NCBI GenBank assembly: GCA_964509205.1
Contig: CAZDVW010000012.1
Coordinates: 1-63,423 of the forward strand
Length of the DNA stretch: 63,423 nt
DNA from: Duodenibacillus sp964509205
GTDB lineage: Bacteria > Pseudomonadota > Gammaproteobacteria > Burkholderiales > Burkholderiaceae_F
Reading direction: 5' to 3'
In this document: positions 1 through 8,127 of the stretch, in pieces
Numbering within the stretch: position 1 is the stretch's first letter
Layout: every line of letters starts with the position of its first letter
Notes under the pieces: generated by a model
Database searches by the model: none
What the model was told of the DNA's origin: nothing
What the model saw: the letters and a program-made list of their open reading frames with translations, nothing else
Made by a program: the position numbers and the translations under genes

Positions 1-55
1 CGATCGTGCCCACGTTTACATGGGGCTTCTTGCGTTCGTATTTTTCCTTTGCCAT
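1..55 (-). CDS. tuf: Elongation factor Tu, N-terminal fragment (cut by window edge)
   Basis: Only the first 18 codons are visible, reading leftwards off the window. They encode MAKEKYERKKPHVNVGTI, the invariant start of EF-Tu just before its P-loop. EF-Tu is the GTPase that delivers aminoacyl-tRNA to the ribosome. It lies directly downstream of tRNA-Tyr, tRNA-Gly and tRNA-Thr on the same strand. This is the classical proteobacterial tRNA-tufB transcription unit, so tuf is probably co-transcribed with them from the promoter at 458-487. The family assignment is certain; the rest of the gene is outside the window. Confidence 0.97.
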   Translation of the reverse strand, partial: MAKEKYERKKPHVNVGTI

Positions 56-113
56 GGTAGTTCACTCCTGAACAAAAGTCGGGCCGCTCCCGAAAAACAA
101 AAAAAAGAAAAAC

Positions 114-188
114 TGGTGCCCGTGATGCGGATCGAACGCATGACCTCCCCCTTACCAAGGGGGTGCTCTACCACTGAGCCACACGGGC
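114..188 (-). tRNA. tRNA-Thr (GGT)
   Basis: The reverse strand folds as a standard 75-nt tRNA. It has a 7-bp acceptor stem GCCCGTG/CACGGGC, an encoded CCA end (114-116), the T-loop GTTCGATCC and anticodon loop CTTGGTAAG, with anticodon GGT. It is the last of three tRNAs before tuf. Confidence 0.96.
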
Positions 189-203
189 ACGCTTGTGAGT
201 TTG

Positions 204-277
204 TGGAGCGGGTGAAGGGAATCGAACCCTCGTCATAAGCTTGGAAGGCTTCTGCTCTACCATTGAGCTACACCCGC
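204..277 (-). tRNA. tRNA-Gly (TCC)
   Basis: The reverse strand gives a 74-nt tRNA with acceptor stem GCGGGTG/CACCCGC, encoded CCA and anticodon loop CTTCCAA (anticodon TCC). The outermost pair of the anticodon stem looks mismatched (G opposite A). It lies 15 nt upstream of tRNA-Thr in the same tRNA-tuf unit. Confidence 0.95.
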
Positions 278-355
278 CTACAACCGCAATTCGGTACCGG
301 TTTCAGTGCCGCACTGCAATCCTCATCAACGCTATGATCTGTTCGATCAAGTCGC

Positions 356-441
356 TGGTGGAGGGGGATGGATTCGAACCATCGTAGGCGTAAGCCAACA
401 GATTTACAGTCTGCCCCCTTTAGCCACTCGGGCACCCCTCC
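356..441 (-). tRNA. tRNA-Tyr (GTA)
   Basis: This is an 86-nt class II tRNA on the reverse strand, with acceptor GGAGGGG/CCCCTCC, encoded CCA, a long variable arm and anticodon loop CTGTAAA (anticodon GTA). It is the first gene of the tRNA-Tyr/Gly/Thr-tuf unit and sits about 15 nt downstream of the -10 box at 458-463. Confidence 0.96.
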
Positions 442-457
442 AATCTGCGAGGGGGAG

Positions 458-487
458 ATTATGCGGACATTCTCATGGTTTTGTCAA
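458..487 (-). promoter_or_regulatory. Sigma-70 promoter of the tRNA-tuf unit
   Basis: Reading leftwards, a perfect -35 box TTGACA (482-487) is followed after 18 nt by the -10 box CATAAT (458-463). The first tRNA begins about 16 nt beyond the -10 box. Strength and placement suit a stable-RNA promoter. Confidence 0.8.
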
Positions 488-550
488 GTGTGTTGGTCGA
501 TTGATCCTGTCTCAATGCGAATTTCGGCCATTTTAACTTCGCAAAAGGCA

Positions 551-922
551 TCAAAATCCGTCGATTGATCCCATTGATACCGCAAGCTGGAGAGTAACGG
601 AAACAACCAAGCATCCCCAACCAAGCTTGCCGATGATGTCGTACCACGGAAAATGCTCGTGCAAATATTCCGTTTCCGCTCGAATCCACTGCGGAGATCC
701 GCCCCTTGTCATGGCGAGCGTTCTCGGTGCAACAAGGTAAATGCGCTCAAGAACGCAAAACAAACCAAAGTTGCCAACGGCACTGATCAAATTGTGATCA
801 AAAATATCGCTCGCCGTCACAGCCATACAAGCAGCCGTCGCCACAAAGAGCGTTCCTAGAACAAGGCGCAATTCTTTGGCAAACGGCTCTCGAAGTTTCT
901 GAAGTTGTTCCATTGAAATCAT
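551..922 (-). CDS. Small predicted inner-membrane protein, unknown function
   Basis: This 123-residue protein has no family that I recognise. Three hydrophobic stretches are visible: about residues 20-40 (VLGTLFVATAACMAV), 45-65 (ISAVGNFGLFCVLERIYLVA) and near the C-terminus (GWGCLVVSVTLQLAV). An amphipathic, charged segment containing ETEYLHEHFPWYD lies between the last two. The ATG at 922 was chosen over an upstream TTG at 940; an ATG at 913 (MEQLQKL) is also possible, and none has a clear Shine-Dalgarno sequence. The gene stands alone upstream of the tRNA unit. A TATACT box followed by GCGCCC lies about 105 nt upstream. It is probably real but without functional clues. Confidence 0.55.
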   Translation of the reverse strand: MISMEQLQKLREPFAKELRLVLGTLFVATAACMAVTASDIFDHNLISAVGNFGLFCVLERIYLVAPRTLAMTRGGSPQWIRAETEYLHEHFPWYDIIGKLGWGCLVVSVTLQLAVSMGSIDGF

Positions 923-1043
923 GAGACGTATTTTGCACAAATTTTTTAAACAGTGACGCTTTATCGCATTTTTGCAAAGACTTATTTCCGATTGTTTCGA
1001 ACGGTCACCCTGACCATCAGGGCGCAGTATAGTGGACCATGAA

Positions 1044-1062
1044 AGACAAGATTCTCTTGTCT
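1044..1062. promoter_or_regulatory. Perfect inverted repeat upstream of a secreted-protein gene
   Basis: AGACAAGA/TCTTGTCT form an 8-bp perfect inverted repeat around a 3-base centre. It lies 24 bases before the start codon at 1086 and just after the TATACT-type box at 1026-1031 on the opposite strand. It could be an operator shared by the divergent genes or a leader hairpin. No T-run follows it, so it is not a terminator. Confidence 0.45.
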
Positions 1063-1085
1063 CAAAAGCTGATAAGGGAAAAAAT

Positions 1086-1505
1086 ATGCGAATCTCTCAT
1101 ACCACTTTTCTCTGCACTATTTTTTGCGCAATCTTCACTTACACAGCCGGCGCAGGAACCTCGTTTGCGGCACCGCATCCCCCATTGCACAGACCGATAT
1201 TTAAGCATGGGCATCCCGATTTTAGGTTGCCGCCACCCAGACACTTTGCTCATCATCCTGGCCCAAGATTTCACCATGGCTCCGACTGGTTTGTCCCTTT
1301 GGCATTTACTTCCTTTGCCGCCGGCCTCACGGCCGCAGCGCTCACCGCTCAATCCTCCGACAACATTCACAGCACTCCTGCGGTTACAACACCTTCATCC
1401 TCAGACACTCATTCCAATTCCCGATTTTGGTGTGAAGCAGAAAAAGGGTATTACCCTGATGTACGAGCTTGTCCCACAGGGTGGACAGCCGTTCCCGCAA
1501 AATAA
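1086..1505 (+). CDS. Small secreted protein with conserved C-terminal Cys/Trp motif, unknown function
   Basis: The 139-residue product begins at an ATG preceded by AAGGGAA (about 1075-1081). An N-terminal signal peptide (residues 1-28, hydrophobic core then ...GTSFAA) predicts export. A His/Pro-rich stretch follows (HPPLHRP, HPDFRLPPPRHFAHHPGP), then an Ala-rich hydrophobic segment and a Ser/Thr-rich linker. The C-terminus, WCEAEKGYYPDVRACPTGW, resembles the short tail seen in many small proteobacterial exported proteins and lipoproteins. Two cysteines there may form a disulphide. The His-rich part could bind metal, but that is only inference. The gene is monocistronic and ends at a strong terminator. 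Confidence 0.7.
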   Translation: MRISHTTFLCTIFCAIFTYTAGAGTSFAAPHPPLHRPIFKHGHPDFRLPPPRHFAHHPGPRFHHGSDWFVPLAFTSFAAGLTAAALTAQSSDNIHSTPAVTTPSSSDTHSNSRFWCEAEKGYYPDVRACPTGWTAVPAK

Positions 1506-1527
1506 TGCTTAGTTTTTATTTGCCCTT

Positions 1528-1563
1528 CGCGCGAAATCCATACTCTATTTCGCGCGTTTTTTT
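1528..1563 (+). terminator. Rho-independent terminator
   Basis: A 10-bp perfect stem (CGCGCGAAAT/ATTTCGCGCG, 1528-1537 and 1547-1556) is followed by seven T, 22 bases after the secreted-protein stop codon. Confidence 0.85.
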
Positions 1564-1698
1564 CAGCGTTGTTTATTAGGGTTTCTACTTAAAAAAATCG
1601 CCGTTTTTCCCCTTGATTTCTTTTCAGAATTCGCCTTCTCTGAAGAAACGGCACATCCGTGCCTTGGTGTTTTTCTTTTCCTAAGGGGATTTTTAACT

Positions 1699-3018
1699 AT
1701 GTCCTTAAAAAAAATGTCGGTGTCCGGCTTTGCCATGGGGGCGATTGCGCTCACCGCCGTAGGGGTGCAGGCTGCAGGATTCCAACTAACAGAGCAGTCC
1801 GTCGTAACCCTCGGTCGAGCCTATGCCGGCTCTGGAATCTCGGGAGACGATGTTTCCGCTCCCTTCTATAACCCAGCTGCCATGGTATTTCTGCCTGGGA
1901 CTCAAGTTCAGCTCGGAGTCACCGGAGTATCCATGAATCAAGTGGTGACAATCGAACGGGGCCCGGATGCCGGCAAAACAAACGACGGACAAAACAAAGT
2001 CGAATTTCTCCCTAATTTTTACGTAACGCATCAACTTAATTCGGATTGGTGGATCGGACTCGGCATTACCACACCCTTTGGTCTTTCGACCAGTTATGGT
2101 CAATACTCTCGCGGCAATTGGAATTACGGCAATCGCGGGACAGAAGCCGAATTGATGGACATCGACATCAACCCGAGTTTTGCATGGAAGCCGAATGATT
2201 TCTTCAGCTTTGGCGGAGGAATCTCGCTCCAATATGCCAAAGCAAAACTTGGATTGGATGCATTTGATCCTCACCACCTCGTCATTCCGGTCAACCCAGA
2301 TCCACGTGGCTACCTCGGACACGGAGAAGAAACCGGTGACAGTTGGGCATGGGGATGGAATCTCGGAATCGTTATTCGCCCGACAGAAACTTTGCGTTTC
2401 GGCATTTCCTACCGCTCGGCAATCAAGCACAAGGCTTCTGGAGATTTTGAGATTTCCGACTGCCGGCTTGCCCCTGCGCTTAACAGAAAATACCCCTCCA
2501 AGGTCACGATTAAAACGCCTGACACAGTCTTCGCCTCTGGTCTTTGGGAAGCGTCCAAGAACTTAACGTTAACTGGCTCTATCCGCTGGGCCAAGTGGAG
2601 CAACTCACACGAGTGGACTCTGCGTCAAAGCAGCGTTCCTCTTCCCGCTCTGCAAGCCATTCCGATCCGCCATCATTATCGAAATACCTGGCTCTTTGCT
2701 TTGGGAGCCGACTACAAACTCGATGATCAATGGACAATTCGTGGCGGCATTGCTTATGAAGAAAATGCCGCAGGGAAAGACCAAACCTATCGAGTTGCAA
2801 CGATTCCAGACGGCGATCGTCTCTTCCTTTCGCTCGGATGCTCTTACAACTTTGACAAGCATTGGTCGATTGACTCCGCGCTTCTTTGGGTTCAAGGCCT
2901 CGGAACAACGGAGTTTTATGCCTACGACCGCACAGACAACCCGAACCCCCAGCGGATCGGAAAATGGACCACTCAGCATTCTCTGATTTACGGTCTGCAG
3001 TTGCGCTATAAGTTCTAA
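1699..3018 (+). CDS. OmpP1/FadL/TodX-family outer-membrane transporter
   Basis: The 439-residue protein has a signal peptide (residues 1-25, ending VGVQA) followed by the FadL-type mature start AGFQLTEQS. It also has the family hallmark NPAAM (about residue 53) and the alternating aromatic beta-strand pattern of a 14-strand barrel, ending in a C-terminal aromatic (LRYKF). FadL proteins pass long-chain fatty acids or other hydrophobic compounds across the outer membrane by lateral diffusion. The ATG at 1699 has AAGGGGA 11-16 bases upstream. A divergent paralogue lies at 18048-19247. The substrate cannot be read from the sequence. The gene is monocistronic, between two terminators. Confidence 0.9.
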   Translation: MSLKKMSVSGFAMGAIALTAVGVQAAGFQLTEQSVVTLGRAYAGSGISGDDVSAPFYNPAAMVFLPGTQVQLGVTGVSMNQVVTIERGPDAGKTNDGQNKVEFLPNFYVTHQLNSDWWIGLGITTPFGLSTSYGQYSRGNWNYGNRGTEAELMDIDINPSFAWKPNDFFSFGGGISLQYAKAKLGLDAFDPHHLVIPVNPDPRGYLGHGEETGDSWAWGWNLGIVIRPTETLRFGISYRSAIKHKASGDFEISDCRLAPALNRKYPSKVTIKTPDTVFASGLWEASKNLTLTGSIRWAKWSNSHEWTLRQSSVPLPALQAIPIRHHYRNTWLFALGADYKLDDQWTIRGGIAYEENAAGKDQTYRVATIPDGDRLFLSLGCSYNFDKHWSIDSALLWVQGLGTTEFYAYDRTDNPNPQRIGKWTTQHSLIYGLQLRYKF

Positions 3019-3030
3019 TACGTTTCGTTC

Positions 3031-3069
3031 AAAAAAATGCGACCAATTCATCATTTGGTCGCATTTTTC
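3031..3069. terminator. Bidirectional terminator
   Basis: AAAAAATGCGACCAA and TTGGTCGCATTTTT pair across a short loop. The A and T runs allow it to act for the FadL gene on the plus strand and the convergent hydrolase gene on the minus strand. Confidence 0.85.
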
Positions 3070-3081
3070 TTTGGTCGCTAC

Positions 3082-4017
3082 TTAAATTTGAAACCCTGTC
3101 TTCCGAAACCACGAGCGTATAGCGTCTTCAACCTCCTCCGGACACTCCGTCAGAGGCCAGTGCACACAATTCACCGTCTGCATCTCCCCACTCGGCATCG
3201 CATCAACCCATTTTTTCACAATCGCCGCATCCGTGTATGTTCCTGTTGCTGCGGCAATGACCAACGTCGGCATCGTAAAGATATTCGGCTCTGGGGTGTC
3301 ACGCCCAGTCTCGATAACATCCCGAGCATATTGCGCCATGTGGATAAGTTTTATGTCAAATCTAGGTGACGAGTAACGTTCGATAAACTGCTGAAGATCT
3401 TCCCCTCCTTTGGCGATCATCACCCGAGCCACTTGATCTTTTTCCCTCAAATTTTGAGGGCACAGCGTTCGATGGAAACCAAGAAGATTAAAAAAACGAG
3501 AAACATAATCCACAGCCACAATCAAAGGCTTCTTTTTTCTCAATCGGATCGTCTTTTCCGTAAAGGCCTGAGAAAGCAACGGATCCAATAAGATCAAGCC
3601 ACGAAGATATTCCGGAAACATCTTCGTAAACTTAAGAGCGACCTGAGCACCTAGGCTGTGGCCAATCAAAACAATATTTTTAAGGTTTGCACTTTCCAAT
3701 ATTGCCTTAAGATCTTCGCTCCATATCTCCAGGGTTCCGACTTTAGAGCTCACGCTCCCGCCATGTCCGCGCAGATCAAGTCGTAAAAGATTCCATCGAT
3801 CATGCAAGAAACTTTTCTCTGCAAACTCTTCCCAACGGCTCCCGTTGCTTGCAATTCCATGAAGCAGAACAACCGTTCCAAGGGCATCTTTTTTTGCCGG
3901 ATATAAAGACCAGGAAATTTTTGCACCTAGCCGCTCGATGTAATGTCGACATTCTCCCGGCAAAAGGCGATAAGAAAGTTTCTTGCGTTCGAGTTCTTCC
4001 CGTTGAAAATTGTTCAT
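3082..4017 (-). CDS. Alpha/beta-hydrolase fold protein
   Basis: The 311-residue cytoplasmic protein shows the order typical of the fold. An oxyanion-hole region LLHGIASNGSRW is at about residues 52-63. LDLRGHG is at about 79-85. The nucleophile elbow GHSLGA (catalytic Ser) is near residue 121, LLDPL follows, and a C-terminal VNCVHWPL supplies the likely catalytic His. Family members are esterases, lipases, C-C hydrolases and similar enzymes; the substrate is unknown. It has no signal peptide. It shares a terminator with the convergent FadL gene. The upstream Shine-Dalgarno sequence is weak. Confidence 0.85.
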   Translation of the reverse strand: MNNFQREELERKKLSYRLLPGECRHYIERLGAKISWSLYPAKKDALGTVVLLHGIASNGSRWEEFAEKSFLHDRWNLLRLDLRGHGGSVSSKVGTLEIWSEDLKAILESANLKNIVLIGHSLGAQVALKFTKMFPEYLRGLILLDPLLSQAFTEKTIRLRKKKPLIVAVDYVSRFFNLLGFHRTLCPQNLREKDQVARVMIAKGGEDLQQFIERYSSPRFDIKLIHMAQYARDVIETGRDTPEPNIFTMPTLVIAAATGTYTDAAIVKKWVDAMPSGEMQTVNCVHWPLTECPEEVEDAIRSWFRKTGFQI

Positions 4018-4217
4018 TTTTTTATTTTTTCGTTTTAAATGAGCACGTGGATTCTAATGCAAACTACCTACACAGCCATTATTCCGTTTCCTGGATAGAA
4101 ATTTTTCAGCGGTGACAATTGATTCAGACGATATAAACAACCGCTTAGATTCTGATTCGTCTGCAAAATTTGACTATTTTCCTTCTTCCCTCCACCGGAA
4201 GAAAGAACTACAATCCC

Positions 4218-4275
4218 TTATCGGAGAAGGTTCTATTTTTCTCCTGCTCGGAGGAAAAGAATCCGTTTCCGATAA
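4218..4275 (+). promoter_or_regulatory. Structured leader upstream of the abgA-like gene
   Basis: TTATCGGA (4218-4225) pairs perfectly with TCCGATAA (4268-4275). An inner CTCC/GGAG stem lies between them, making a two-tier hairpin that ends 33 bases before the start codon. The 290-base gap 4018-4308 holds nothing else recognisable. It does not match the THF riboswitch as I know it. A leader RNA element is an inference. Confidence 0.3.
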
Positions 4276-4308
4276 AAGTTCATAACTGCACAAAAGGACG
4301 CCTGAATT

Positions 4309-5613
4309 ATGAATGAGACAATGCTCGCAAAAGTAAAAGAGTTGATTCCTGGCCTCGCTGCCTGCCGTCGAGATCTGCATAAACATCCAGAATCCGGCTG
4401 GACGGAATTTCGTACTGCCTCCTTGGCTATCAAGAAAATGCAAAGCCTAGGCTACAAAATTACCATGGGAAAGGATGCCGTTAAAGCAGAGTCTATGATG
4501 GGCGTTCCTGCTCCTGAAATTCTGAAAAAACATCAAGAACGTGCCATCGCCCAAGGAGCAGATCCGGAACTCGTCGCCAAAATGACTGGGGGCTTAACAG
4601 GCTTTTGGGCAGACATGGATTTTGGGAAGGAGGGCCCGTTCCTGGCCGTCCGTTTCGATATGGACAGCAATGATTGCACAGAGTGTGACGAGCCAACACA
4701 TCGGCCTGCCGCAGAAGGATTTGCTTCCGTTAACAAAGGCGCCATGCACGCTTGCGGACATGACGGTCATGTGACAATTGGATTAGCGTTGGCCGAAGTT
4801 GTCGCAAGTTGCAGAGATCAACTGAAAGGAAAAATCCGCTTCATCTTCCAGCCTGCAGAAGAAGGAGTCCGTGGTGCGACACCGATGGTCGACGCCGGTG
4901 CTGTCGAAGGTGTCGACACAATCTTCGGCATGCATATCGGCTTCCAAGCTGCTGACCTCGGAACCGTCATTTGCGGAACAGCCAACTTCTTGGCAACAAC
5001 AAAGGCTGACATTACATACACCGGCGTACCGGCTCACGCGGGCAACGCGCCTGAAGAAGGGAAAAATGCCCTGCTCTCTGCCGCTACAGCAACTTTGAAC
5101 ATGCATGCCATTCCTCGCTCCGGCAAAGGCGACACCCGCATCACAGTCGGCAAACTCATCGGGGGCGAAGGGCGCAACGTTATTCCTCCCAAAGCTGTTC
5201 TTGTCCTAGAAACTCGTGGCATCACAAGCGACTTGAACGACTACATGTTCGGTGAGGTTCAACGCATCGGCAAAGCAGCCGGTGACATGTGGGGCTGCGG
5301 ATACTCCATGAAGCTCATGGGCGGAACAAAGAGCGGAGAATCGAGCCCAGAATGCGCCAAACTGGTTGCCGAGGAAGCCAAGGCCATGGGAATCTTCAAC
5401 AACATCATTGAACACAAGAGCTTTGGCGCTTCCGAGGACTACTCGCATTTCATGAGTACCGTTCAAGCGGCCGGGGGCAAGGGCACCTACGTCCAAGTCG
5501 GAACCAACCGGACAGCAGGTCATCATAACAACCACTTCGACTTTGACGAGAAGACACTGGGCAATGCGCTCGAATTGATGAGCCGTTGCGTCTGGCGCAC
5601 GCTTGCAAACTAA
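4309..5613 (+). CDS. abgA: M20-family amidohydrolase, p-aminobenzoyl-glutamate hydrolase subunit A-like
   Basis: The 434-residue protein is close to the usual AbgA length. AbgA with AbgB cleaves p-aminobenzoyl-glutamate, a folate breakdown product. M20 metal-binding motifs are visible: FDMDSND (about residue 114), the HACGHDGHV motif (about 145-153) and PAEEGVRGATPM (about 183-194). The dimerisation-domain region is at AKADITYTGVPAHAGNAPEEG-like residues around 230, and the late motif SFGASEDYSHF is near 374. Residues 1-100 carry the long insert typical of AbgA rather than of hippurate hydrolases. The ATG at 4309 has AAAAGGA upstream. No abgB or abgT gene is adjacent, so it may act alone on another N-acyl amino acid. 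Confidence 0.8.
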   Translation: MNETMLAKVKELIPGLAACRRDLHKHPESGWTEFRTASLAIKKMQSLGYKITMGKDAVKAESMMGVPAPEILKKHQERAIAQGADPELVAKMTGGLTGFWADMDFGKEGPFLAVRFDMDSNDCTECDEPTHRPAAEGFASVNKGAMHACGHDGHVTIGLALAEVVASCRDQLKGKIRFIFQPAEEGVRGATPMVDAGAVEGVDTIFGMHIGFQAADLGTVICGTANFLATTKADITYTGVPAHAGNAPEEGKNALLSAATATLNMHAIPRSGKGDTRITVGKLIGGEGRNVIPPKAVLVLETRGITSDLNDYMFGEVQRIGKAAGDMWGCGYSMKLMGGTKSGESSPECAKLVAEEAKAMGIFNNIIEHKSFGASEDYSHFMSTVQAAGGKGTYVQVGTNRTAGHHNNHFDFDEKTLGNALELMSRCVWRTLAN

Positions 5614-5647
5614 GCGTTGCCTTCGTCTGCAAAACTTATGCTCTAAC

Positions 5648-5680
5648 AACAACAGCAACCAAATTTGGTTGCTGTTGTTT
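5648..5680. terminator. Bidirectional terminator
   Basis: A near-perfect palindrome, AACAACAGCAACCAAA facing TTTGGTTGCTGTTGTT, lies between the convergent abgA-like gene and metK, with a T-run on the plus side. Confidence 0.8.
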
Positions 5681-5697
5681 AAGGTATCCCTGACGGA

Positions 5698-6876
5698 CTA
5701 GATGCCTGCCAGTTCTCTTAATTGTTCAGCCTTATCGCAAAGCTCCCAAGAAAACTCAGGCTCTTCCCGACCAAAATGTCCATACGCAGCCGTCTTTTCA
5801 TAAACTGGGCGACGCAGGTTGAGCATTTGCATAATTCCGCCAGGTCGAAGATCAAACACTTCGCGAACAAGTTTTGAAAGCATCTCGTCCGAAACGAGTC
5901 CCGTTCCTGCTGTGCGAACGGTAACATTCATCGGCTCACTCACGCCAATAGCATACGCAACCTGAATCTGGCAACGACGAGCCAATCCGGCCGCCACAAT
6001 GTTTTTGGCCACGTACCGGCAAGCATACGCCGCAGACCGATCCACCTTCGTCGGATCTTTTCCAGAAAAAGCACCGCCACCATGCGGGCACGACCCACCA
6101 TAGGTATCAACAATAATTTTGCGCCCAGTCAGGCCACAGTCTCCCTGAGGCCCTCCGGTTACAAAGCGTCCTGTTGGATTGACGAGAAACCTTGTATGCT
6201 CAAGCCACTCGGCCGGCATAACAGGTCGGATGATATTTTCGATAACCGCCTCAACAAACTCCGGCTTCATTTCATTGCCGTCGCTCCATTCCGGAGAATG
6301 CTGGGAAGACAACACGATTGTGTCGGCACCGACAGGACGGCCATCTACATACCGCAGTGTTACTTGGCTTTTTGCATCTGGCCGAAGGTACGGCATCGTT
6401 CCATCCCTTCGAACTCTCGATTGCTGTTGAACTAACTGGTGAGCATAAAAAATCGGTGCCGGCATCAGCGTCGGTGTTTCATCACAAGCAAAACCAAACA
6501 TCAACCCCTGATCGCCTGCCCCCTGAGTGAGCGGATCTCCATTTTTTTCGTCCACTCCTTGCTTGATATCCGGTGATTGACTGTCATAACGGACATGAAC
6601 CTTGCAGGTTCTTGCATCAATTCCGTATTCCTCGTCAACATAACCGATGCGCTTTAAAACGTGACGTGCAACTTCCTCGTAATTCACATCGGAACGCGTC
6701 GTAATTTCTCCTGCAAGAACAACTAGACCTGTTGTACAAAGTGTTTCTGCAGCAACCCGACTTAAAGGATCGTCTTTTAAACAGGCATCCAAAACGGCAT
6801 CCGATATTTGGTCTGAAACCTTATCCGGATGACCCTCGCTTACAGACTCTGAAGTAAAAAGAAATTCGCTGGCCAT
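5698..6876 (-). CDS. metK: S-adenosylmethionine synthetase
   Basis: The 392-residue enzyme makes S-adenosylmethionine from ATP and methionine. Conserved motifs include the start MASEFLFTSESVSEGHPDK, the adenine-binding hexapeptide region GAGDQGLMFG (about 117-126), and the phosphate-binding GGGAFSGKDPTKVDRSAAY region (about 261-279). The ATG at 6876 was chosen because AGGAG lies 6 bases upstream; an upstream in-frame start at 6894 would place the Shine-Dalgarno sequence inside the gene. It is divergent from mutY. The 237-base gap between them has no SAM or SAH riboswitch that I can recognise. Confidence 0.97.
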   Translation of the reverse strand: MASEFLFTSESVSEGHPDKVSDQISDAVLDACLKDDPLSRVAAETLCTTGLVVLAGEITTRSDVNYEEVARHVLKRIGYVDEEYGIDARTCKVHVRYDSQSPDIKQGVDEKNGDPLTQGAGDQGLMFGFACDETPTLMPAPIFYAHQLVQQQSRVRRDGTMPYLRPDAKSQVTLRYVDGRPVGADTIVLSSQHSPEWSDGNEMKPEFVEAVIENIIRPVMPAEWLEHTRFLVNPTGRFVTGGPQGDCGLTGRKIIVDTYGGSCPHGGGAFSGKDPTKVDRSAAYACRYVAKNIVAAGLARRCQIQVAYAIGVSEPMNVTVRTAGTGLVSDEMLSKLVREVFDLRPGGIMQMLNLRRPVYEKTAAYGHFGREEPEFSWELCDKAEQLRELAGI

Positions 6877-7113
6877 GGCCGACTCCTGTATCAATCAAGC
6901 TTTAAGGACAGCGCCTTACGCATGTTGTTGCAACGGAGTGTTTTCCAGCGACGAAATGCGGGAGACGCTTTAGCGGTATTTTTTCGCCCCGCAAGTTGTC
7001 GTTAACTCGGCGATTCGAGTGCGAATGATACCCCTTTTTTTCTGATACGCTCTGCTCACAGTCTTTGCGCAAAACCAAAGAATTTCGTTTTTTTTCGTAC
7101 CAGCAAACCGTGT

Positions 7114-8127
7114 ATGAAGCATTCTGATCCTAGTTTTGACGGCTTTTCCTCAGCATTAATTAACTGGCAAAAAAAGTTTGGTCGTCAAGGACTTCCTTGG
7201 ATGGACAAGAACCCCTACCATCGTTGGCTCTCAGAAGTCATGCTCCAACAAACACAAGTATCCGTCGTGTGCGACTACTTTGTCCGCTTTATAAAAACAT
7301 TTCCAACGCTCAGAGATCTCGCCCTCGCAGATGAAGACTCCGTCATGAGACTTTGGGCCGGTCTCGGGTACTACTCCAGAGCCAGAAACTTGCTGGCTTG
7401 TGCCAAGACAATTTGGCGGGATTACGGTGGAACGTTTCCGACAAGCATTGAAGAACTGGTGAAACTGCCGGGGATCGGCCGCAGTACAGCCGGTGCCATC
7501 GCAAGCTTTTCCTTCGATATCGGAGCGCCTATTCTCGATGGGAATGTCAAACGAGTTTTCTCTCGTCTCTTTGCTATTGCCGATCCGATAGAAACGTCTG
7601 CAACGCAAAAGAAACTTTGGATACTGGCAGAAAAACTGGTACCAGAAAAAGAAGCCGGAATCTATAACCAGGCGCTCATGGACATTGGAGCGGGAATCTG
7701 CATAAAGAGCAACCCGCGATGCAGAACCTGTCCAGTTCATTTTTGGTGCAAAGCGACGAAGCAAGGAAATCCTATGGATTATCCCGTTCGCAAGAAAAAA
7801 AACGGCAAGCCCACAAAAAAAACGGCTCTGTTACTTTATCTGTACTCGGAAAAAATATGGATCGTCGACCGCCCCGAAAAAGGAGTATGGCAAGGTCTGT
7901 GGAGTTTGCCGGAAACACAAACCGCTCAGGGCAAATTTATCACCGCATTCAAACACGAATTCTCTCATTATCGACTAGAGGCAAGCGTATATGCGATCCG
8001 ACTGGAAACGCCTACACCTCCAACAGCGCACGGGAAGTGGTCCGACTGGGACAACGTTTTCCAGGAAGCCCTTCCTGCTCCCATCAAACGAGTACTACTT
8101 ATCTTGCGAGATGCCGTGCAGTGTTAA
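7114..8127 (+). CDS. mutY: A/G-specific adenine DNA glycosylase
   Basis: The 337-residue enzyme removes adenine mispaired with 8-oxoguanine. The order matches MutY. The helix region SEVMLQQTQVS, with its catalytic Glu, is at about residues 40-50. The helix-hairpin-helix LPGIGRSTAGAI (about 121-132) is followed by the catalytic Asp in ILDGNVKRV. The [4Fe-4S] cluster cysteines are in CIKSNPRCRTCPVHFWC (about 195-211). The C-terminal NUDIX-like 8-oxoG recognition domain contains GVWQGLWSLPE. The last 33 bases overlap the convergent phosphatase gene. Confidence 0.96.
   Translation: MKHSDPSFDGFSSALINWQKKFGRQGLPWMDKNPYHRWLSEVMLQQTQVSVVCDYFVRFIKTFPTLRDLALADEDSVMRLWAGLGYYSRARNLLACAKTIWRDYGGTFPTSIEELVKLPGIGRSTAGAIASFSFDIGAPILDGNVKRVFSRLFAIADPIETSATQKKLWILAEKLVPEKEAGIYNQALMDIGAGICIKSNPRCRTCPVHFWCKATKQGNPMDYPVRKKKNGKPTKKTALLLYLYSEKIWIVDRPEKGVWQGLWSLPETQTAQGKFITAFKHEFSHYRLEASVYAIRLETPTPPTAHGKWSDWDNVFQEALPAPIKRVLLILRDAVQC

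Noticed and set aside
1039..1512. Second long frame overlapping the small secreted protein
   Set aside because: The other frame has a signal peptide, a good ribosome-binding site and a conserved C-terminus; this one has none.
6877..7113. SAM or SAH riboswitch before metK
   Set aside because: No matching conserved core or pairing could be found by eye.
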